A stretch of 64,000 nucleotides of DNA from Symbiodinium natans (GCA_905221605.1 CAJNDS010002079.1:611001-675000); one strand, 5' to 3'. Counted from the first letter of the stretch, positions 49,371-59,679 are shown. Made by a program: numbers and translations. Notes: a model not told the origin generated them from the letters alone.

Positions 49371-49642
49371 GTTTAGGGTTTAGGGTTTAGGGTTTAGGGT
49401 TTAGGGTGTAGGGTGTAGGGTTTAGGGTTTAGGGTTCAGCCCCTAAACTCCAAAATTCAGTAAGCCCTGAACTCCAGACACCCAGAAACTCCGAAACCTA
49501 AATCTTGCAAAAGCTGAGGCTCCAATACCCCGAAGCCCTCAGAAGCCCCCAAAACGGTTTAGATTTTAGGGATTACGGTTTAGGGATTGGGGTTTGGGGT
49601 GTAGAGTCCCACAAGTCTTCGTGCGAAGCCCGTCGCTGACAG

Positions 49643-49695
49643 CAACGCATTTCGTGCCTGGGGGGCCTCCTTGAATTCTTCGAGTCCCAGAAGCC
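49643..49695 (+). CDS. Exon candidate, product unknown
   Basis: Acceptor CCGTCGCTGACAG, donor CC|GTATAAG. Reads QRISCLGGLLEFFESQK. Ends in phase 2, fitting the next exon. Confidence 0.55.
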
Positions 49696-49930
49696 GTATA
49701 AGATCCTTCCCCAAAGCCTCAAAACCCTTAAACTCCTCAACCCCAACCCCCAGCCCCGAACCCCACGCCCGAAGCCCGAAGCCCGAAACGCGAAACCCCA
49801 CACCCGATGCCCTATAACCTGAACTCCTTAGCCCTCTAAACCCCAAACTCTAAACCCAAGAGCCCTGAACCCAAACCCTAAACCCCGCACCTCTTTTTTG
49901 GGGGGGAGGCACCCTTCGCTCAATTTGTAG

Positions 49931-49994
49931 ACCCGACGCCGACGGGGAACTGCTTAGTGGCAGTTCCTGGAGCTGGCAGCCGACACCTCACCTA
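49931..49994 (+). CDS. Exon candidate, product unknown
   Basis: Acceptor CAATTTGTAG, GC donor CTA|GCTTCGGG into TTTAGGG. Reads PDADGELLSGSSWSWQPTPH. The first base completes the previous codon. Confidence 0.65.
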
Positions 49995-50035
49995 GCTTCG
50001 GGTTTAGGGTTTAGGGTTTAAGGTTTAGGGTTTAG

Positions 50036-50094
50036 GGTTCAGGGTTCAGGGTTCAGGGTTCAGGGTTCAGGGTTCAGGGTTCAGGGTTCAGGGT
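50036..50094 (+). repeat. (GGGTTCA)n variant array
   Basis: Eight to nine TTCAGGG units inside a TTTAGGG block: a homogenised one-base variant. Confidence 0.9.
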
Positions 50095-50588
50095 TAGGGT
50101 TTAGGGTTTAGGGTTTGGGGTTCCTGGTTGTTGTTGCGATTGGTTGAGGAGTTAGGGTTCAGGGCTCTAAGCCCTAACCCCTCAACCCCAAGCACTCGAA
50201 ACCCCTGCAGTAAAGTAGCCGCCAGACTTGCTTGGTGTCTTTCGTAGATGCGGGCAATGCCGGCTTTAAGCTAGGGATTCGGGCTTCGGGTTTGGAGTTC
50301 CTCGACTACAGACCCTAAGACATAAACCCTGAACCCCCAACTACCTCAAATAAGCCCAAGTACCCCCAGAGACTACTGTCACAGTCCTAAGGGTACCTCA
50401 TGGGGGCCAGTTGGGGCATCTTACATCAACTTACATCTTTAAGGCTACTCGGTCGGCTCAAGAGGCCCCCGAACCCGAAACCCTGAACCAGGCTTTAGGG
50501 TTTAGGGTTTGGGGTTTAGGGTTTAGGGTTTGGGGTTTAGGGTTTAGGGTTTAGGGTTGAGGGTCCATAAAACGTTCTTCCTCAATAG

Positions 50589-50681
50589 ACCCCCCTGAGT
50601 TTACAAAGGTCGGCAGCCAATCCATGGGGGCGCGTCGGGATGGGGGAATACCAGCTGCTGGGGGACTTCGGCCCTTGAAGA
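50589..50681 (+). CDS. Exon candidate, frame uncertain
   Basis: Acceptor TCTTCCTCAATAG, donor A|GTTTGAG. Frames PPEFTKVGSQSMGARRDGGI and NPWGRVGMGEYQLLGDFGP are both open. Confidence 0.45.
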
Positions 50682-50778
50682 GTTTGAGAGTTTAGAGTTA
50701 GGGTTTAGGGCTTGGGGTTTAGGGATTAGGATTTAGGGCTCAGGGTCTAGGGTGTAGGGCTTATGGTGCCCAAAGCAG

Positions 50779-50827
50779 GACGCTCGCAAGACCACTTCGT
50801 CCCTGGCACCTCTTTGGGAAAGGGAGG
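50779..50827 (+). CDS. Exon candidate, frame uncertain
   Basis: Acceptor CCCAAAGCAG, donor G|GTGGAGGG before TTTAGGG. Frames DARKTTSSLAPLWEREG and TLARPLRPWHLFGKGR are both open. Confidence 0.4.
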
Positions 50828-51429
50828 GTGGAGGGTTTAGGGTTTAGGGTTTAGGGTTTAGGGTTTAGGGTTTGGGAACCCTAAGCCCTAAGCTCTCAAC
50901 TCTTAAACCTTGAGCCCCCCAACCCAGCCCAACGTAAGCTCGAAACACTTCCATCCCTCAAGCTGCCTAAGCCCTCAGCCGTACTCGAAACCCCTACTGC
51001 CACTGAAAACCCTTAAAAAAAGCCCAAAACCCCTAACAAAAAGCCCAACAGCCCGAAAAACATTAAACACCCCAAAGAATTCCTAATTCTGCTGTAAAGG
51101 GGGAAGTCACCGCGTGCTGTGATAGCCCAAGCCATTGGGGCATTCCTTAGGCGGACAATGGGAGAACCTTAAGCCCAGGCAGTCCTAAACCCCAAACCCT
51201 AAACCCGAAGCCCGAAACTAACCCTAGCAACCCCAAAAGAGCTAGGCAGGCTCTTTGGATATGTGTGTGTGTATGTATTAACTTGTTTCTTGTTTCTCCC
51301 TTCTTGGGTTCAAGAGGTTCATACTGAGGAATATTTTTTCTGAGGGTTTCAAGGGCCTGCCCAGAGCAAGGTGGGAGCCGAAGCCCTGACAGACATGGAC
51401 TCTCTGGCTTTTGGGGGTTGTGAGGGCTT

Positions 51430-51533
51430 CTACAGTAAAGTTATAAGGGCCCTAAATTGGGTTATAAGGACCCTAAGTTAAGTTATAAGTCCCTTAGCTA
51501 CAGTTAGTATAGTAAGGGGGCCCCACCCTGTAG
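51430..51533. mobile_element. MITE-like element, family M2
   Basis: CTACAGTAAAGTTATAAGGG at the left and AAGGGGGCCCCACCCTGTAG at the right, opposite orientation to the 28.5-kb copy. The left end is partly lost. Confidence 0.7.
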
Positions 51534-51593
51534 AGCTTCTACCTAGACCCTAAACCTTAAACCCTAGCTGTTCTCCCGTTGTCCACGGCGTAG

Positions 51594-51646
51594 TGAGGAC
51601 GCAGTCGCTGCCCTCCTAGAGGACCCTTCAAAAGATCCCACGCTTC
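51594..51646 (+). CDS. Exon candidate, acidic
   Basis: Acceptor CCACGGCGTAG. Reads EDAVAALLEDPSKDPTL, 42% G at position 1. GC donor C|GCATGC; the frame stays open to 51,672. Confidence 0.65.
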
Positions 51647-51853
51647 GCATGCACATGGCATCTAAGAATCTAAACCCCAAACCCTAACCCCAAATCCCAA
51701 ACCCTCAAGCCTAGACCCGAGCCCTTAACCCTAAACACTAAACCCGAAACCCTAAACCCTAGCCCTAAACCCTGAACCCTAAACCCTAAACCCTAAACCA
51801 CTTGTGTGGGTGCTCTCTGGACCCAAGCACTGACTGCCGATGATTCCACTCAG

Positions 51854-51903
51854 AATTTTTGCTGGGGAGCCAGAATGGACTTCCGGGCACTTATGCAGCC
51901 TCG
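51854..51903 (+). CDS. Exon candidate, product unknown
   Basis: Acceptor GATTCCACTCAG, GC donor CG|GCTACCC into CCCTAAA. Reads NFCWGARMDFRALMQP; another frame fits the previous phase. Confidence 0.45.
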
Positions 51904-53053
51904 GCTACCCTAAACCCTAAACCCTAAACCCTAAACTTTAAACCCTAATCCCTAAGCCGCCCTCGGCTTGTTTTGGGGCTTGGATCTTAGTGCCTCTTGG
52001 GGGGGTGGGGGGGTCGGGGGTGAGGGCTTTAGGGCCTTCAGGGGATGTTATATTTTGCTATTTCGGGCTTGTGTCTGTATTCTTTAGGGTTCAGGCTTCA
52101 TGGGGTTTAGGCCGGGAACGTCGTAATCCGAGCATCTGTTTAATTGGGGGGCCCCTCCCCCCCCCAAAGCAATAAGGAAGGCAGGGTTCCGCAATAATTG
52201 GACCATGGCCCTGTATTGATTCTCTATTGAAAACAGAAGGCTGCAGATCCCTGAGGTGCTGTAGCTTCGCATCTCCGCAAGCAAAACAAGAAGCCTGCCG
52301 ACAGATTTTTCAACCCCCCCAAAAAATGTTCTTTAAATGTGGGGGGTTATCCCCATACGAAATCCACCCTAACGGAAAGTAGTCTTCCGGCGGGCTTCCG
52401 GACAAAAGAAATTTCTTTAAATGTGGGGGTATTGATTAAACAGATGCTCGGATTAGACATTATAACAGCGGGTACCGTAATCCCTATGAAGGACTGTTAG
52501 TATAAGGAAGCACATCCACAAACCCTAAACTCTAAACCCTAAACCCGTAAGGTCTTAGGATGTTGAGGGGTGTCGGCAAGGGGGCCCGAGGAGTGTTGGG
52601 ACTGTGGGTCGTCAAATCTGGGGTCTGGGATTTTGAGGTTCTAGGCGGGCTTTATAGGGTTTAGGGGTTTAGAGTTTAGGTTTTAGGGTTTTTAGGTCTA
52701 CATACATACATGTATTCCCTCCGTGGCCATACTGAGCCCCCCCCCCCCCCCCCCCCATGCGCTACAGACAGGGGCGTGCGCGTGGCAAGGCTTCAGAAAA
52801 ACAAAGAGGAGCGCGCGCCCTGATAGACTAAGGGTGCAGGGTTTAGGGTTTATCTCAAAGGCCCTAATACCCAACAGGCGTTCTCAAGCCAGCAATCAGA
52901 GAAACCTTTACAGGCTTCATATGGGGGTTTCCAAAGTTAGGGGTACCTTGTTCGGTCTTGTTATATGGGGATCCTACTATTTGGTATCTAGAATGGGGGT
53001 CCCCCTATTTTCGCAAATCCCCGTACAAGACCTAAATCGACTTCAACCTGCAG
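51904..53053. other. Intron or gap with MITE fragments
   Basis: Right half of an M1 element at 52460-52518, duplicated TTCTTTAAATGTGGGGG motifs at 52328 and 52415, a C run at 52737-52756, then a possible exon at about 52772 (VRVARLQKNKEERAP). Confidence 0.4.
52924..53024. mobile_element. MITE-like element, family M3
   Basis: GGGGGTTTCCAAAGTTAGGG at the left, TTTTCGCAAATCCCCGT at the right. Confidence 0.7.
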
Positions 53054-53085
53054 CCACTGACGCAGTTCAACGTGAGGGCCGGAAG
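53054..53085 (+). CDS. Short exon candidate
   Basis: Acceptor TTCAACCTGCAG, donor AG|GCAAGT, the usual form of a GC donor. Reads PLTQFNVRAG. Longer open frames cross both sites. Confidence 0.45.
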
Positions 53086-53322
53086 GCAAGTATGGCACCA
53101 GCTATAGGGTTTGGGGTACAGGTATGGGTCGGGCCAGATTTCCTTGATAAGATCCCATAAAGCAAATGAGGGCTTCGGGCCTGAGCACAAGGCTTGGGTT
53201 TTTTTTTTGACTTTAGGATTTAGGGATTCTAGGGTTTAGGGCTGCGGGCTTATCGGGTACTGGGGCTACTTAGGTGCCAGGGCCCGGGGTTATTGCGGCT
53301 GTGTTGAGGACGCACTGAGATG

Positions 53323-53427
53323 TGGGGGTTTCTGCAATTAGGGGTTACCTTACTGAGGTCCTTATTACAAGGGACTCCTACCATCTTGAGGGTGTTTGTT
53401 TAGGGGTCCCCTTTTTTCGGAAACCCC
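53323..53427. mobile_element. MITE-like element, family M3
   Basis: TGGGGGTTTCTGCAATTAGG at the left, TTTTTTCGGAAACCCC at the right. Second M3 copy within 400 bp. Confidence 0.7.
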
Positions 53428-53669
53428 TCGCCATGTAAACCTGGACAGGAAGCGAGACAGAGGAGATGAAGTCCAGCGACTGACGCAGCAAGACTGCTAG
53501 CAACCCAGTGCCCGGACCTTAGGAACCAGAGCGCAGGTTTTAGGGGGCTATAGGGGTTGTAAATCCACACTGGCCTGTCGCCCCAAAAGAGTTAGCTTCC
53601 TACCAGCGGCCTAAACCCTAAGCCCTAAAGCCGTAAGCCCTAAATTTGGCTTCTGGAAGGAAAGCCCAG

Positions 53670-53705
53670 AAAGGGTGTCTGGGCCAGGCATGGGTCATGG
53701 GCGAA
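53670..53705 (+). CDS. Short exon candidate
   Basis: Acceptor GGAAAGCCCAG, donor GAA|GTCCAGC. Reads KGCLGQAWVMGE. Confidence 0.4.
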
Positions 53706-54020
53706 GTCCAGCTATACTAAGGGTCCGGATATATTTGCTAATAGTATTCCCTTATGGCCCCTTTGTCATTATTCTTTTATGACCCCCCAAAGTCCTATTC
53801 TAATTAAGAAGGTCCCTATATTACAGTGTTGAGGTTGGAGGGGGTTCGTCAGGGGATTCACAGGTTTAGGCATCCCCTTTGCAAGTGTCACGCGTCTTCT
53901 CCGCCCAAGACCTTATGGGTTGAGGGTTTGGGGTTGCTAAAGCCCTACATTAGCCCTATTTGAACCCAAAGCCCTACAAGGTTTCAGGTGTCCAGGGTTT
54001 TGGGGCTTAGATTCAAAGAA

Positions 54021-54168
54021 TGAAGACTCGCACCCCTGCGGTTGTAACCCTCAAGTTTCCCTTTGACATTCTCCTAATATGGCCCTTATATTCCCTTTGT
54101 GGATCTTGAAAAGGGGACCACAAAACCCAAGGGTACAACCTTAAGGGTCCAAGGTCGAACCCCTAAAG
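54021..54168. mobile_element. MITE-like element, family M5
   Basis: TGAAGACTCGCACCCC at the left, AAGGGTACAACCTTAAGGGT at the right. Matches a copy at 61.7 kb over most of its length. Confidence 0.65.
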
Positions 54169-54288
54169 TGTACATCCCTGTAGTAGGAGGTTCAGGGTCA
54201 GGGTTTGGGGTTCTAGAATTCCAGGGTTTCAAGGTTCCAGGGTACCAAGGTTCCAGGGTTCCAGTAGTGGCAATGAAGCCCCTCTGAG

Positions 54289-54358
54289 GCCAGCACCTTG
54301 GCGTTTCACACGCCGCGAAGCTCCCTGTGTGCCGTTGGCGTCCGAGGCAGACGAACCT
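54289..54358 (+). CDS. Exon candidate, product unknown
   Basis: Acceptor GCCCCTCTGAG, donor CCT|GTAGATAAG. Reads PAPWRFTRREAPCVPLASEA. Ends in phase 0. Confidence 0.65.
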
Positions 54359-54440
54359 GTAGATAAGGCAGTTCAACCCTAAACCCTACTTCCTAAACCC
54401 GTAAACCCTAAACCCTAAACCCCAAGACTCTAACCTTAAG

Positions 54441-54499
54441 CAGACCCTTGTTAGAAACGACGCCAGCTCCAGCATCGAACCCGACTGCAACGATTCAGG
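54441..54499 (+). CDS. Exon candidate, product unknown
   Basis: Acceptor CTCTAACCTTAAG, phase 0. Reads VRNDASSSIEPDCNDS. The end is uncertain: GA donor here, or GT at 54518. Confidence 0.5.
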
Positions 54500-54997
54500 G
54501 ATTAGGGCTTCGTGTTTAGGGTTGCCATCAACACGAAGAGGCCTAAAGCTCAACAATACAATCTGGACACTCTGGTTTTACGAGTTCGTTGTAGGGATTT
54601 AGGGAATCAGTGAAGTAGGTACTGGCATCCCCTATATCTGATATCTATCCCTTAAGGGTTCCTGTAGGGCACCCATAATCATTCCTTGTTGGATTAAGGA
54701 GTGCTAGCATAAGGGGGAACATCACAAATTCCCATAAGTCTTCAAAAAGGCAAGGTTGTTGAGGGATCGTGGCGGCTTCACCCCCCCCCCCCCCCCAGCA
54801 TGTGACTTCGGACCCTAAACCTTAGACCGTACATCCTGAACCCTAAACCTCAACCCCCCAACAAGTCCTCATTAAACCTTATGGTGTGGGTCAGACATGC
54901 ATCGTTTCAAGACAAGCACCGGTGGGTCAGAACGCCTCGATCTCCGAGGATTAAGCTTTGAGGTTTAATGAAACTTAAGCTATGTGACCATAATCAG

Positions 54998-55173
54998 GTC
55001 ATAGCATAGATATCTACCATTTGCATGGTAACTTAGTTGAAGCTACCTCTACAAGACTCCAGATGAGGGAACGCCTACTTCCCAAGCAAGGCACCAGTAA
55101 GCTTAGATGCTTCATACCGCTGACCGCTGCCGCCCCCACGCCGACGGTGTCAGGGAGCAGCCACTTTCAACAT
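54998..55173 (+). CDS. Exon candidate, 58 codons
   Basis: Acceptor CCATAATCAG, GC donor CAT|GCATTTAGGG leading straight into TTTAGGG. Contains IYHLHGNLVEATSTRLQMRE. Phase 0 end fits the next exon. Confidence 0.6.
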
Positions 55174-55259
55174 GCATTTAGGGTTTAGGGTTTACGGTTT
55201 AGGTTTACGGTTTAGGGTCTAGGTCTTAGGAAATCTCTTCTCCTTTAATGATGCAAGAG

Positions 55260-55347
55260 CATGGTTTCTCAGACGATCCTGGTGTCTCCAAAGGCGTGAA
55301 ACCGAGCAGAGCCCTGCGGCGCGATGTTCTGGGGAAGGGCATTCTTG
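55260..55347 (+). CDS. Exon candidate, product unknown
   Basis: Acceptor ATGCAAGAG, donor G|GTAGGG. Reads GVKPSRALRRDVLGKGIL. Codons are 70% purine-first over the open frame. Confidence 0.65.
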
Positions 55348-55444
55348 GTAGGGAATTTGGGAATGACGTACTTGCATCCCCCCTTTCCCCTAAACCCTAA
55401 ACCCTAAACTCTACAACCTCTTCAAAGAGTTCGATGGGGATCAG

Positions 55445-55470
55445 TTCCGGAGCTCCTCTGCTACACACCC
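55445..55470 (+). CDS. Short exon candidate, frame uncertain
   Basis: Acceptor TGGGGATCAG. The in-phase reading VPELLCYTP ends at donor GTGAGG. An alternative frame continues as REELSLEELCRKARTSSP to about 55,550. Confidence 0.45.
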
Positions 55471-55590
55471 GTGAGGAGCTCTCCTTAGAGGAGTTGTGTA
55501 GGAAAGCCCGAACCTCAAGCCCTTCGTCTGAAGCCCCAAGCTACCCTAGACCCCAAATTCTAAGCCCTATATGCCCTAAACCCGAAATAT

Positions 55591-55682
55591 TTGGGATGCT
55601 CCCCCTTTATACCAACAGTCTTTAATAGGGATTATAGTACCCCCAGTAGAATCCCTACTGAGGATAAGGGGAACATCCCAAC
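55591..55682. mobile_element. MITE-like palindrome, family M1
   Basis: TTGGGATGCTCCCCCTTTAT at the left, GATAAGGGGAACATCCCAA at the right. Confidence 0.75.
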
Positions 55683-55783
55683 CAACACCCTGGGCCCTAA
55701 ACCCTAACACCCCAACACCCTAGCACCCTCACACCCTAAACCCTAAACCCAAAACCCTAAACCCTAAACCCTAAACCTAGTAG

Positions 55784-55883
55784 AGGCCTCATGTCTGAGA
55801 AACTACCTCGCTGACCGCACCTGCGGCCAGCATCTTGCACCAGTGCAGGAGCGGCCGTTCTTTGGGCTGAAGGGGCTGAAGGG
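55784..55883 (+). CDS. Exon candidate, product unknown
   Basis: Acceptor AACCTAGTAG after CCCTAAA, donor GG|GTTTAGGG. Reads NYLADRTCGQHLAPVQERPF. Confidence 0.6.
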
Positions 55884-55987
55884 GTTTAGGGTTTAGGGTT
55901 TAGGGTTCAGGGTTTAGGGTTTAGGGTTTAGGGCAACACCCCAAGACCATCACTTGCTTGTTTGGATTGTTTTTGGGGATGATTCAG

Positions 55988-56084
55988 TGCCGCTTCCGCT
56001 CTCTTCCTCGGGCTCTCTGCTCGATGAATTCGAGGGCGCCCAGCGCCCCCACTGCAAGCTTGCTTCGCGGTCTCTGGCCTTAGG
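55988..56084 (+). CDS. Exon candidate, frame uncertain
   Basis: Acceptor GGGGATGATTCAG. Frame LLDEFEGAQRPHCKLASRSL looks best. TTTAGGG begins at its end. Confidence 0.45.
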
Positions 56085-56248
56085 GTTTATGGGGCTTAGG
56101 GTTTAGGGTTTAGGGTTAGGGTTGAGGGTTTAGGGTTTAGGGTTGAGGGTTGAGGGTTTAGGGTTTAGGGGTTAGGGGTTAGGGTTTAGGGTTTAGGGTT
56201 AGGGTTTAGGGTTTAGGGTCTAGGGCTACGGCCCGACAACGCCCCAAG

Positions 56249-56299
56249 CAAAATGCCTCCGACAAGCTTGTCACCTTCCTTTCGCCTCCGAAACTCTCA
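56249..56299 (+). CDS. Exon candidate, product unknown
   Basis: Acceptor ACGCCCCAAG, donor TCA|GTCCCAAAG. Reads QNASDKLVTFLSPPKLS, phase 0 at both ends. Confidence 0.6.
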
Positions 56300-56307
56300 G
56301 TCCCAAA

Positions 56308-56430
56308 GGATCCATGTACCTATATAGGGTTTAGGGTTTTGGGTTTAGGGTTTAGGGTTTAGGGCCCTAAAGCTACTATATAGGAGCCCCTTTAAGGCCC
56401 AGGTATATACTATATAGGTACATGGATCCT
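56308..56430. mobile_element. M4 element with TTTAGGG repeats inside
   Basis: Ends GGATCCATGTACCTATATAG and CTATATAGGTACATGGATCC are exact inverted repeats. Between the left arm and the core GGGCCCTAAAGC lie about five TTTAGGG-type units (56326-56364) that the other two copies lack. Confidence 0.85.
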
Positions 56431-56515
56431 TAGGGAGTTCATGCAACTGAGTACGACAAACAGACCTTGGGGTACTCTGTGTTTCTATGTCCCGTACATT
56501 GAGATCCCTAACCCC

Positions 56516-57060
56516 CCCCCCCCCCCCCTAAATAAGCCCCGAAGCTTACCCTAAACCCCAAATCCAAAAAAAAAACACAAAAAGAGAAACCCAAAGACCC
56601 TCCAAAACCCACCACAAAACCCAAAAAAGCCCTCCACCCTAAACCCCAAACCCCAAACCCTAAACCCTTAGCCCTAAAACCCGAAAAGCCCAAAATCAAA
56701 AGCCCAAAAACGCCCAAAAAAGTCTGCCATGGAAGCTCCGCAGTGGGGCATTTGGTGAGGCGCCCAGCGTTTTGTGATCCGCGGCCTTGTGGCGCTTCAC
56801 GTCTTTAGGGCTGAGGATGTGTTTGGTTTAGGGATTGGGGTTTAGGGTTGGGGGGTTAGGGTTCAGGATTTAGGGTTTAGGGTTTCGGGTTTTGCGGCTT
56901 AACGTTTAGGATCTCCAAATTGACCATAGTGGGCAGCACTTGACCCTAGCCCTAAACCCCAAACCCTAAGCCCTAAACCCTAAAGGCTCCCAAAAATGTA
57001 GAACCAAAGCCTTGAAACGCAAAAACAACAATACACAAGTACCCCACATAAGTACCTAAG
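56516..57060. other. Intron DNA with C run, AAAAAC-rich stretch and CCCTAAA
   Basis: A possible exon after GAAGCTCCGCAG at 56744 (WGIW, or GHLVRRPAFCDPRPCGASRL) is too uncertain to call. Confidence 0.4.
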
Positions 57061-57110
57061 GCAATTAGTGGACGCCACAGGGCAGCCTTTTAGCCGCAGA
57101 CCGAACGCCA
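57061..57110 (+). CDS. Exon candidate, product unknown
   Basis: Acceptor AGTACCTAAG, GC donor A|GCCTGCC. Reads QLVDATGQPFSRRPNA. Confidence 0.4.
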
Positions 57111-57116
57111 GCCTGC

Positions 57117-57297
57117 CTATAAACCCTAAACCCTAAACCCTAAACCCTAAACCCAAAACCCTAAACCTAAAACCCTAAACCCTAAACCCTAAACCCTAAA
57201 CCCTAAACCCTAAACCCTAAACCCTAAACCCTAAACCCTAAACCCTAAACCCTAAACCCTAAACCCTAAACCCTAAACCCTAAACCCTAAACCCTAC
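57117..57297 (-). repeat. (CCCTAAA)n array, about 25 units
   Basis: Longest pure CCCTAAA block in the window, ending just before the acceptor of the next exon. Confidence 0.95.
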
Positions 57298-57318
57298 CTA
57301 ACCCCCCCCAAGCTGCAG

Positions 57319-57399
57319 CGGCCGGCAACATTCAGTCTGTGGCTTTCAAGCTAATGCATCCCGTCGGCCTCCGAATGCACAACATGACCTGGTCGACCG
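57319..57399 (+). CDS. Exon candidate, product unknown
   Basis: Acceptor CAAGCTGCAG, TTTAGGG array at its end. Reads SVAFKLMHPVGLRMHNMTW. The donor is a GA at 57400 or a GT at 57392. Confidence 0.65.
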
Positions 57400-57927
57400 G
57401 ATTTAGGGTTTAGGGTTTAGGGTTTAGGGTTTAGGGTTTAGGTTAAGGGTTTAGGGTTTAGGTTTTTAAAGGTCTTACCCTAGACCCCAAAACCCAAAAA
57501 CCCCAAAACCCTCTACCCTAAGCCCCAAAACCCCAAACCCCTAAACCCCAAAACCTGAAACTGTAAACCCCTAAACCCCGAAACCCTAAACCCCAAAACC
57601 CCAAACCCCACAACCCTAAACCCCAAAACACTAAACCCTGTAAACCGTATGGTGAAGAGGTTTCATGGTTTAAATCCCAAACCCCATACCGCAAAGGCCC
57701 TAAAACCCAAGAACCCTAAAGCCTAAGCCCTATACCCCAAAATCCCTAAACCCCAAAACCCTAAACCCTCAAACCTTACGGTTGAGAGGTTTCACGGTTT
57801 TAGGGTTTCGGCGTGCGCTCGGGATGCACTACGCCGCATGAGTGTTGGCAGTGGGACCTCTCAGAACGTTTAGGGTTTAGGCAAGTGCCAAGCATGACTG
57901 GGTGGATATTGGGGTCCCTCCGCTTAG

Positions 57928-58015
57928 CATGACGCCCTGTGCGCCAGCCTTCAGCGATCGCGGCGTTCTTCTCTCTCACCTCAGACTGTTTCAAAAGAAA
58001 ACACCAGTACCATAG
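57928..58015 (+). CDS. Exon candidate, frame uncertain
   Basis: Acceptor CCTCCGCTTAG, donor G|GTTGCTCC. Frame with RRSSLSPQTVSKENTSTI fits the donor. Frame MTPCAPAFSDRGVLLSHLRL is also open, as is the reverse strand. Confidence 0.4.
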
Positions 58016-58188
58016 GTTGCTCCGTGTTGGGTATGTCTTAGGGTTGTAGGGGGTATGTAAGGGATCCCCTTTTGAAGGATGTAACTACCGTAGTATGGCA
58101 AAGCTAAAGCCCTATCCAGCATCTACAGACCACGAAGTAGACACTAATCCCTGAACCCCAAACCCTAAGCCCTAAACTTTAGGGTTTA

Positions 58189-58270
58189 GGGTTTCCGAAA
58201 TTAGGGGTACCTCATCGTGGTCTTTATTATAGGGGTCTACTCTAAGGGGTCCCTCATTTTCGTAAACTCC
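58189..58270. mobile_element. MITE-like element, family M3
   Basis: GGGTTTCCGAAATTAGGGGT at the left, TTTTCGTAAACTCC at the right. The left end merges with TTTAGGG repeats. Confidence 0.65.
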
Positions 58271-58471
58271 AATATTGATTACCTTTCATATCTGCAGGGG
58301 TTGGATTTTTGTCTTCAGGGCTTCAGGCGTTCAGATCTTTAAGGGTCTTAAGGGGGTTAGATGTTAAGGATGTCAACCACGAAACCCTACTCTTGGTTGA
58401 GAAGGAGCGATGCGAACACTGTCAAAAGCCCTAAACCCGAAACCCTAAAGAGCCTTCAGCTCGCTGATTAG

Positions 58472-58529
58472 GAGCAACGTGGGAAGTCGATTTCCCTCGA
58501 TTCTGCGGCCGCGGGCTGTGCTTTACGGG
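58472..58529 (+). CDS. Exon candidate, product unknown
   Basis: Acceptor CGCTGATTAG, donor G|GTACCC. Reads EQRGKSISLDSAAAGCALR. Confidence 0.55.
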
Positions 58530-58601
58530 GTACCCTAGACCCTAAACCCTATAGACCCCGCTGATTTTCGGTCCCCTTGGTCCTCCACCCGATAGCTACA
58601 G

Positions 58602-58647
58602 AAGTTTCACGTCTTTGCGGCCCCAAAATCGGCTCCAGATAGGGTGT
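58602..58647 (+). CDS. Short exon candidate
   Basis: Acceptor CGATAGCTACAG, consensus donor TGT|GTAAGTAG. Reads SFTSLRPQNRLQIG; KFHVFAAPKSAPDR if the donor at 58644 is used. Confidence 0.45.
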
Positions 58648-58741
58648 GTAAGTAGAGGGCAGGGGTTTAGGGTTTCGGGTTTAGGGTTTTGGAATTTGGG
58701 TTTTCGGGTTTTTCGGGTTTAGGTTGGGAGGAACAGGTTAG

Positions 58742-58823
58742 TAAGGACTTCATGTTGGCGTCTTTCGGCCGATATCGAGGAGCTACTCCTTACTCCTGAG
58801 ACTGGCATGCTGGGGTGCACCAG
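58742..58823 (+). CDS. Exon candidate, product unknown
   Basis: Acceptor ACAGGTTAG, donor AG|GTGACC. Reads SADIEELLLTPETGMLGCT. Confidence 0.65.
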
Positions 58824-59030
58824 GTGACCTGCCACCCTAAACCCTAAACCCCCTAAACCCTAAACCCTAAAACCTTGCAAGGCCTAAAGCTTACATGGGC
58901 CGTGTACTTCCTACGTCCTAAACCCTGTAAAACCACGAAAGGCCCCCATAATCGCCGCGCACAACAGAGGCCGGGCTCCATGTGAAGTGGCTCGGCGGGC
59001 CTGCTGAAGCACCCTAAACCCTAAAGCCAC

Positions 59031-59035
<5 letters not shown>

Positions 59036-59061
<26 letters not shown>

Positions 59062-59140
59062 CATACATACATATGCTACCATATGTATATATATATATAT
59101 ATGCTACCACATATATATATATATACATATATACATATGG
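59036..59140. repeat. (TA)n tracts around ATATGCTACCA
   Basis: Three (TA)n runs separated by CATATGCTACCATATG-like sequence. Strongly self-complementary. Confidence 0.85.
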
Positions 59141-59319
59141 TCAGTTCTCTGAATTAGGGTCCCTTCTTGGATACCCTAAATCTGCGGGGCCGCCTCATAA
59201 TAAGGACCCCCAAAAGGACCATACCATCGAGAGATGACCATATATGCACACGTACAGATACATACATATGTATATGAATACGCTGAGGATTAACGCCGGT
59301 TGTGGGCTACCCCCCCCAG

Positions 59320-59419
59320 CTGTTGGTTTGCCGTGTCGGCAAGATCATGACGCAGATGACCAGCAGCGTCTGGCATCTGTTGCTAGTTCCGAGGCAAGCG
59401 CAGCATTAGCTAGATGTAT
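59320..59419 (+). CDS. Exon candidate, frame uncertain
   Basis: Acceptor CCCCCCCAG, donor AT|GTGTAGGG. Frame QRLASVASSEASAALARC fits the next exon's phase; VGKIMTQMTSSVWHLLLVPR is also open. Confidence 0.5.
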
Positions 59420-59621
59420 GTGTAGGGGTTTAGGGTTAGGGTTTAGGGTTTCGGGTTTCGGGTTTAGGGGTTTAGGGTTTTGGGCATTCCTGTTCCTCCT
59501 GAACCCACACCCACTCAGGGAAAACATAAAGTGACCCAAGGGTCTACCTAGGAAGATGTAGGCTTTCGGGGGCTCTGGATTTGGGCGGGAAGGTGGAAGT
59601 TGGGGGGGGGTACCTGCCCAG

Positions 59622-59679
59622 GCTCTGGAGGTTCAGCCAACTGTTCGTCGGGTCTTCTTCCATCGTCCTCAACTTTCTG
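59622..59679 (+). CDS. Exon candidate, hydrophobic
   Basis: Acceptor TACCTGCCCAG, donor CTG|GTGTGG. The in-phase frame reads LWRFSQLFVGSSSIVLNFL, a likely membrane segment. Other frames are open too. Confidence 0.5.
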
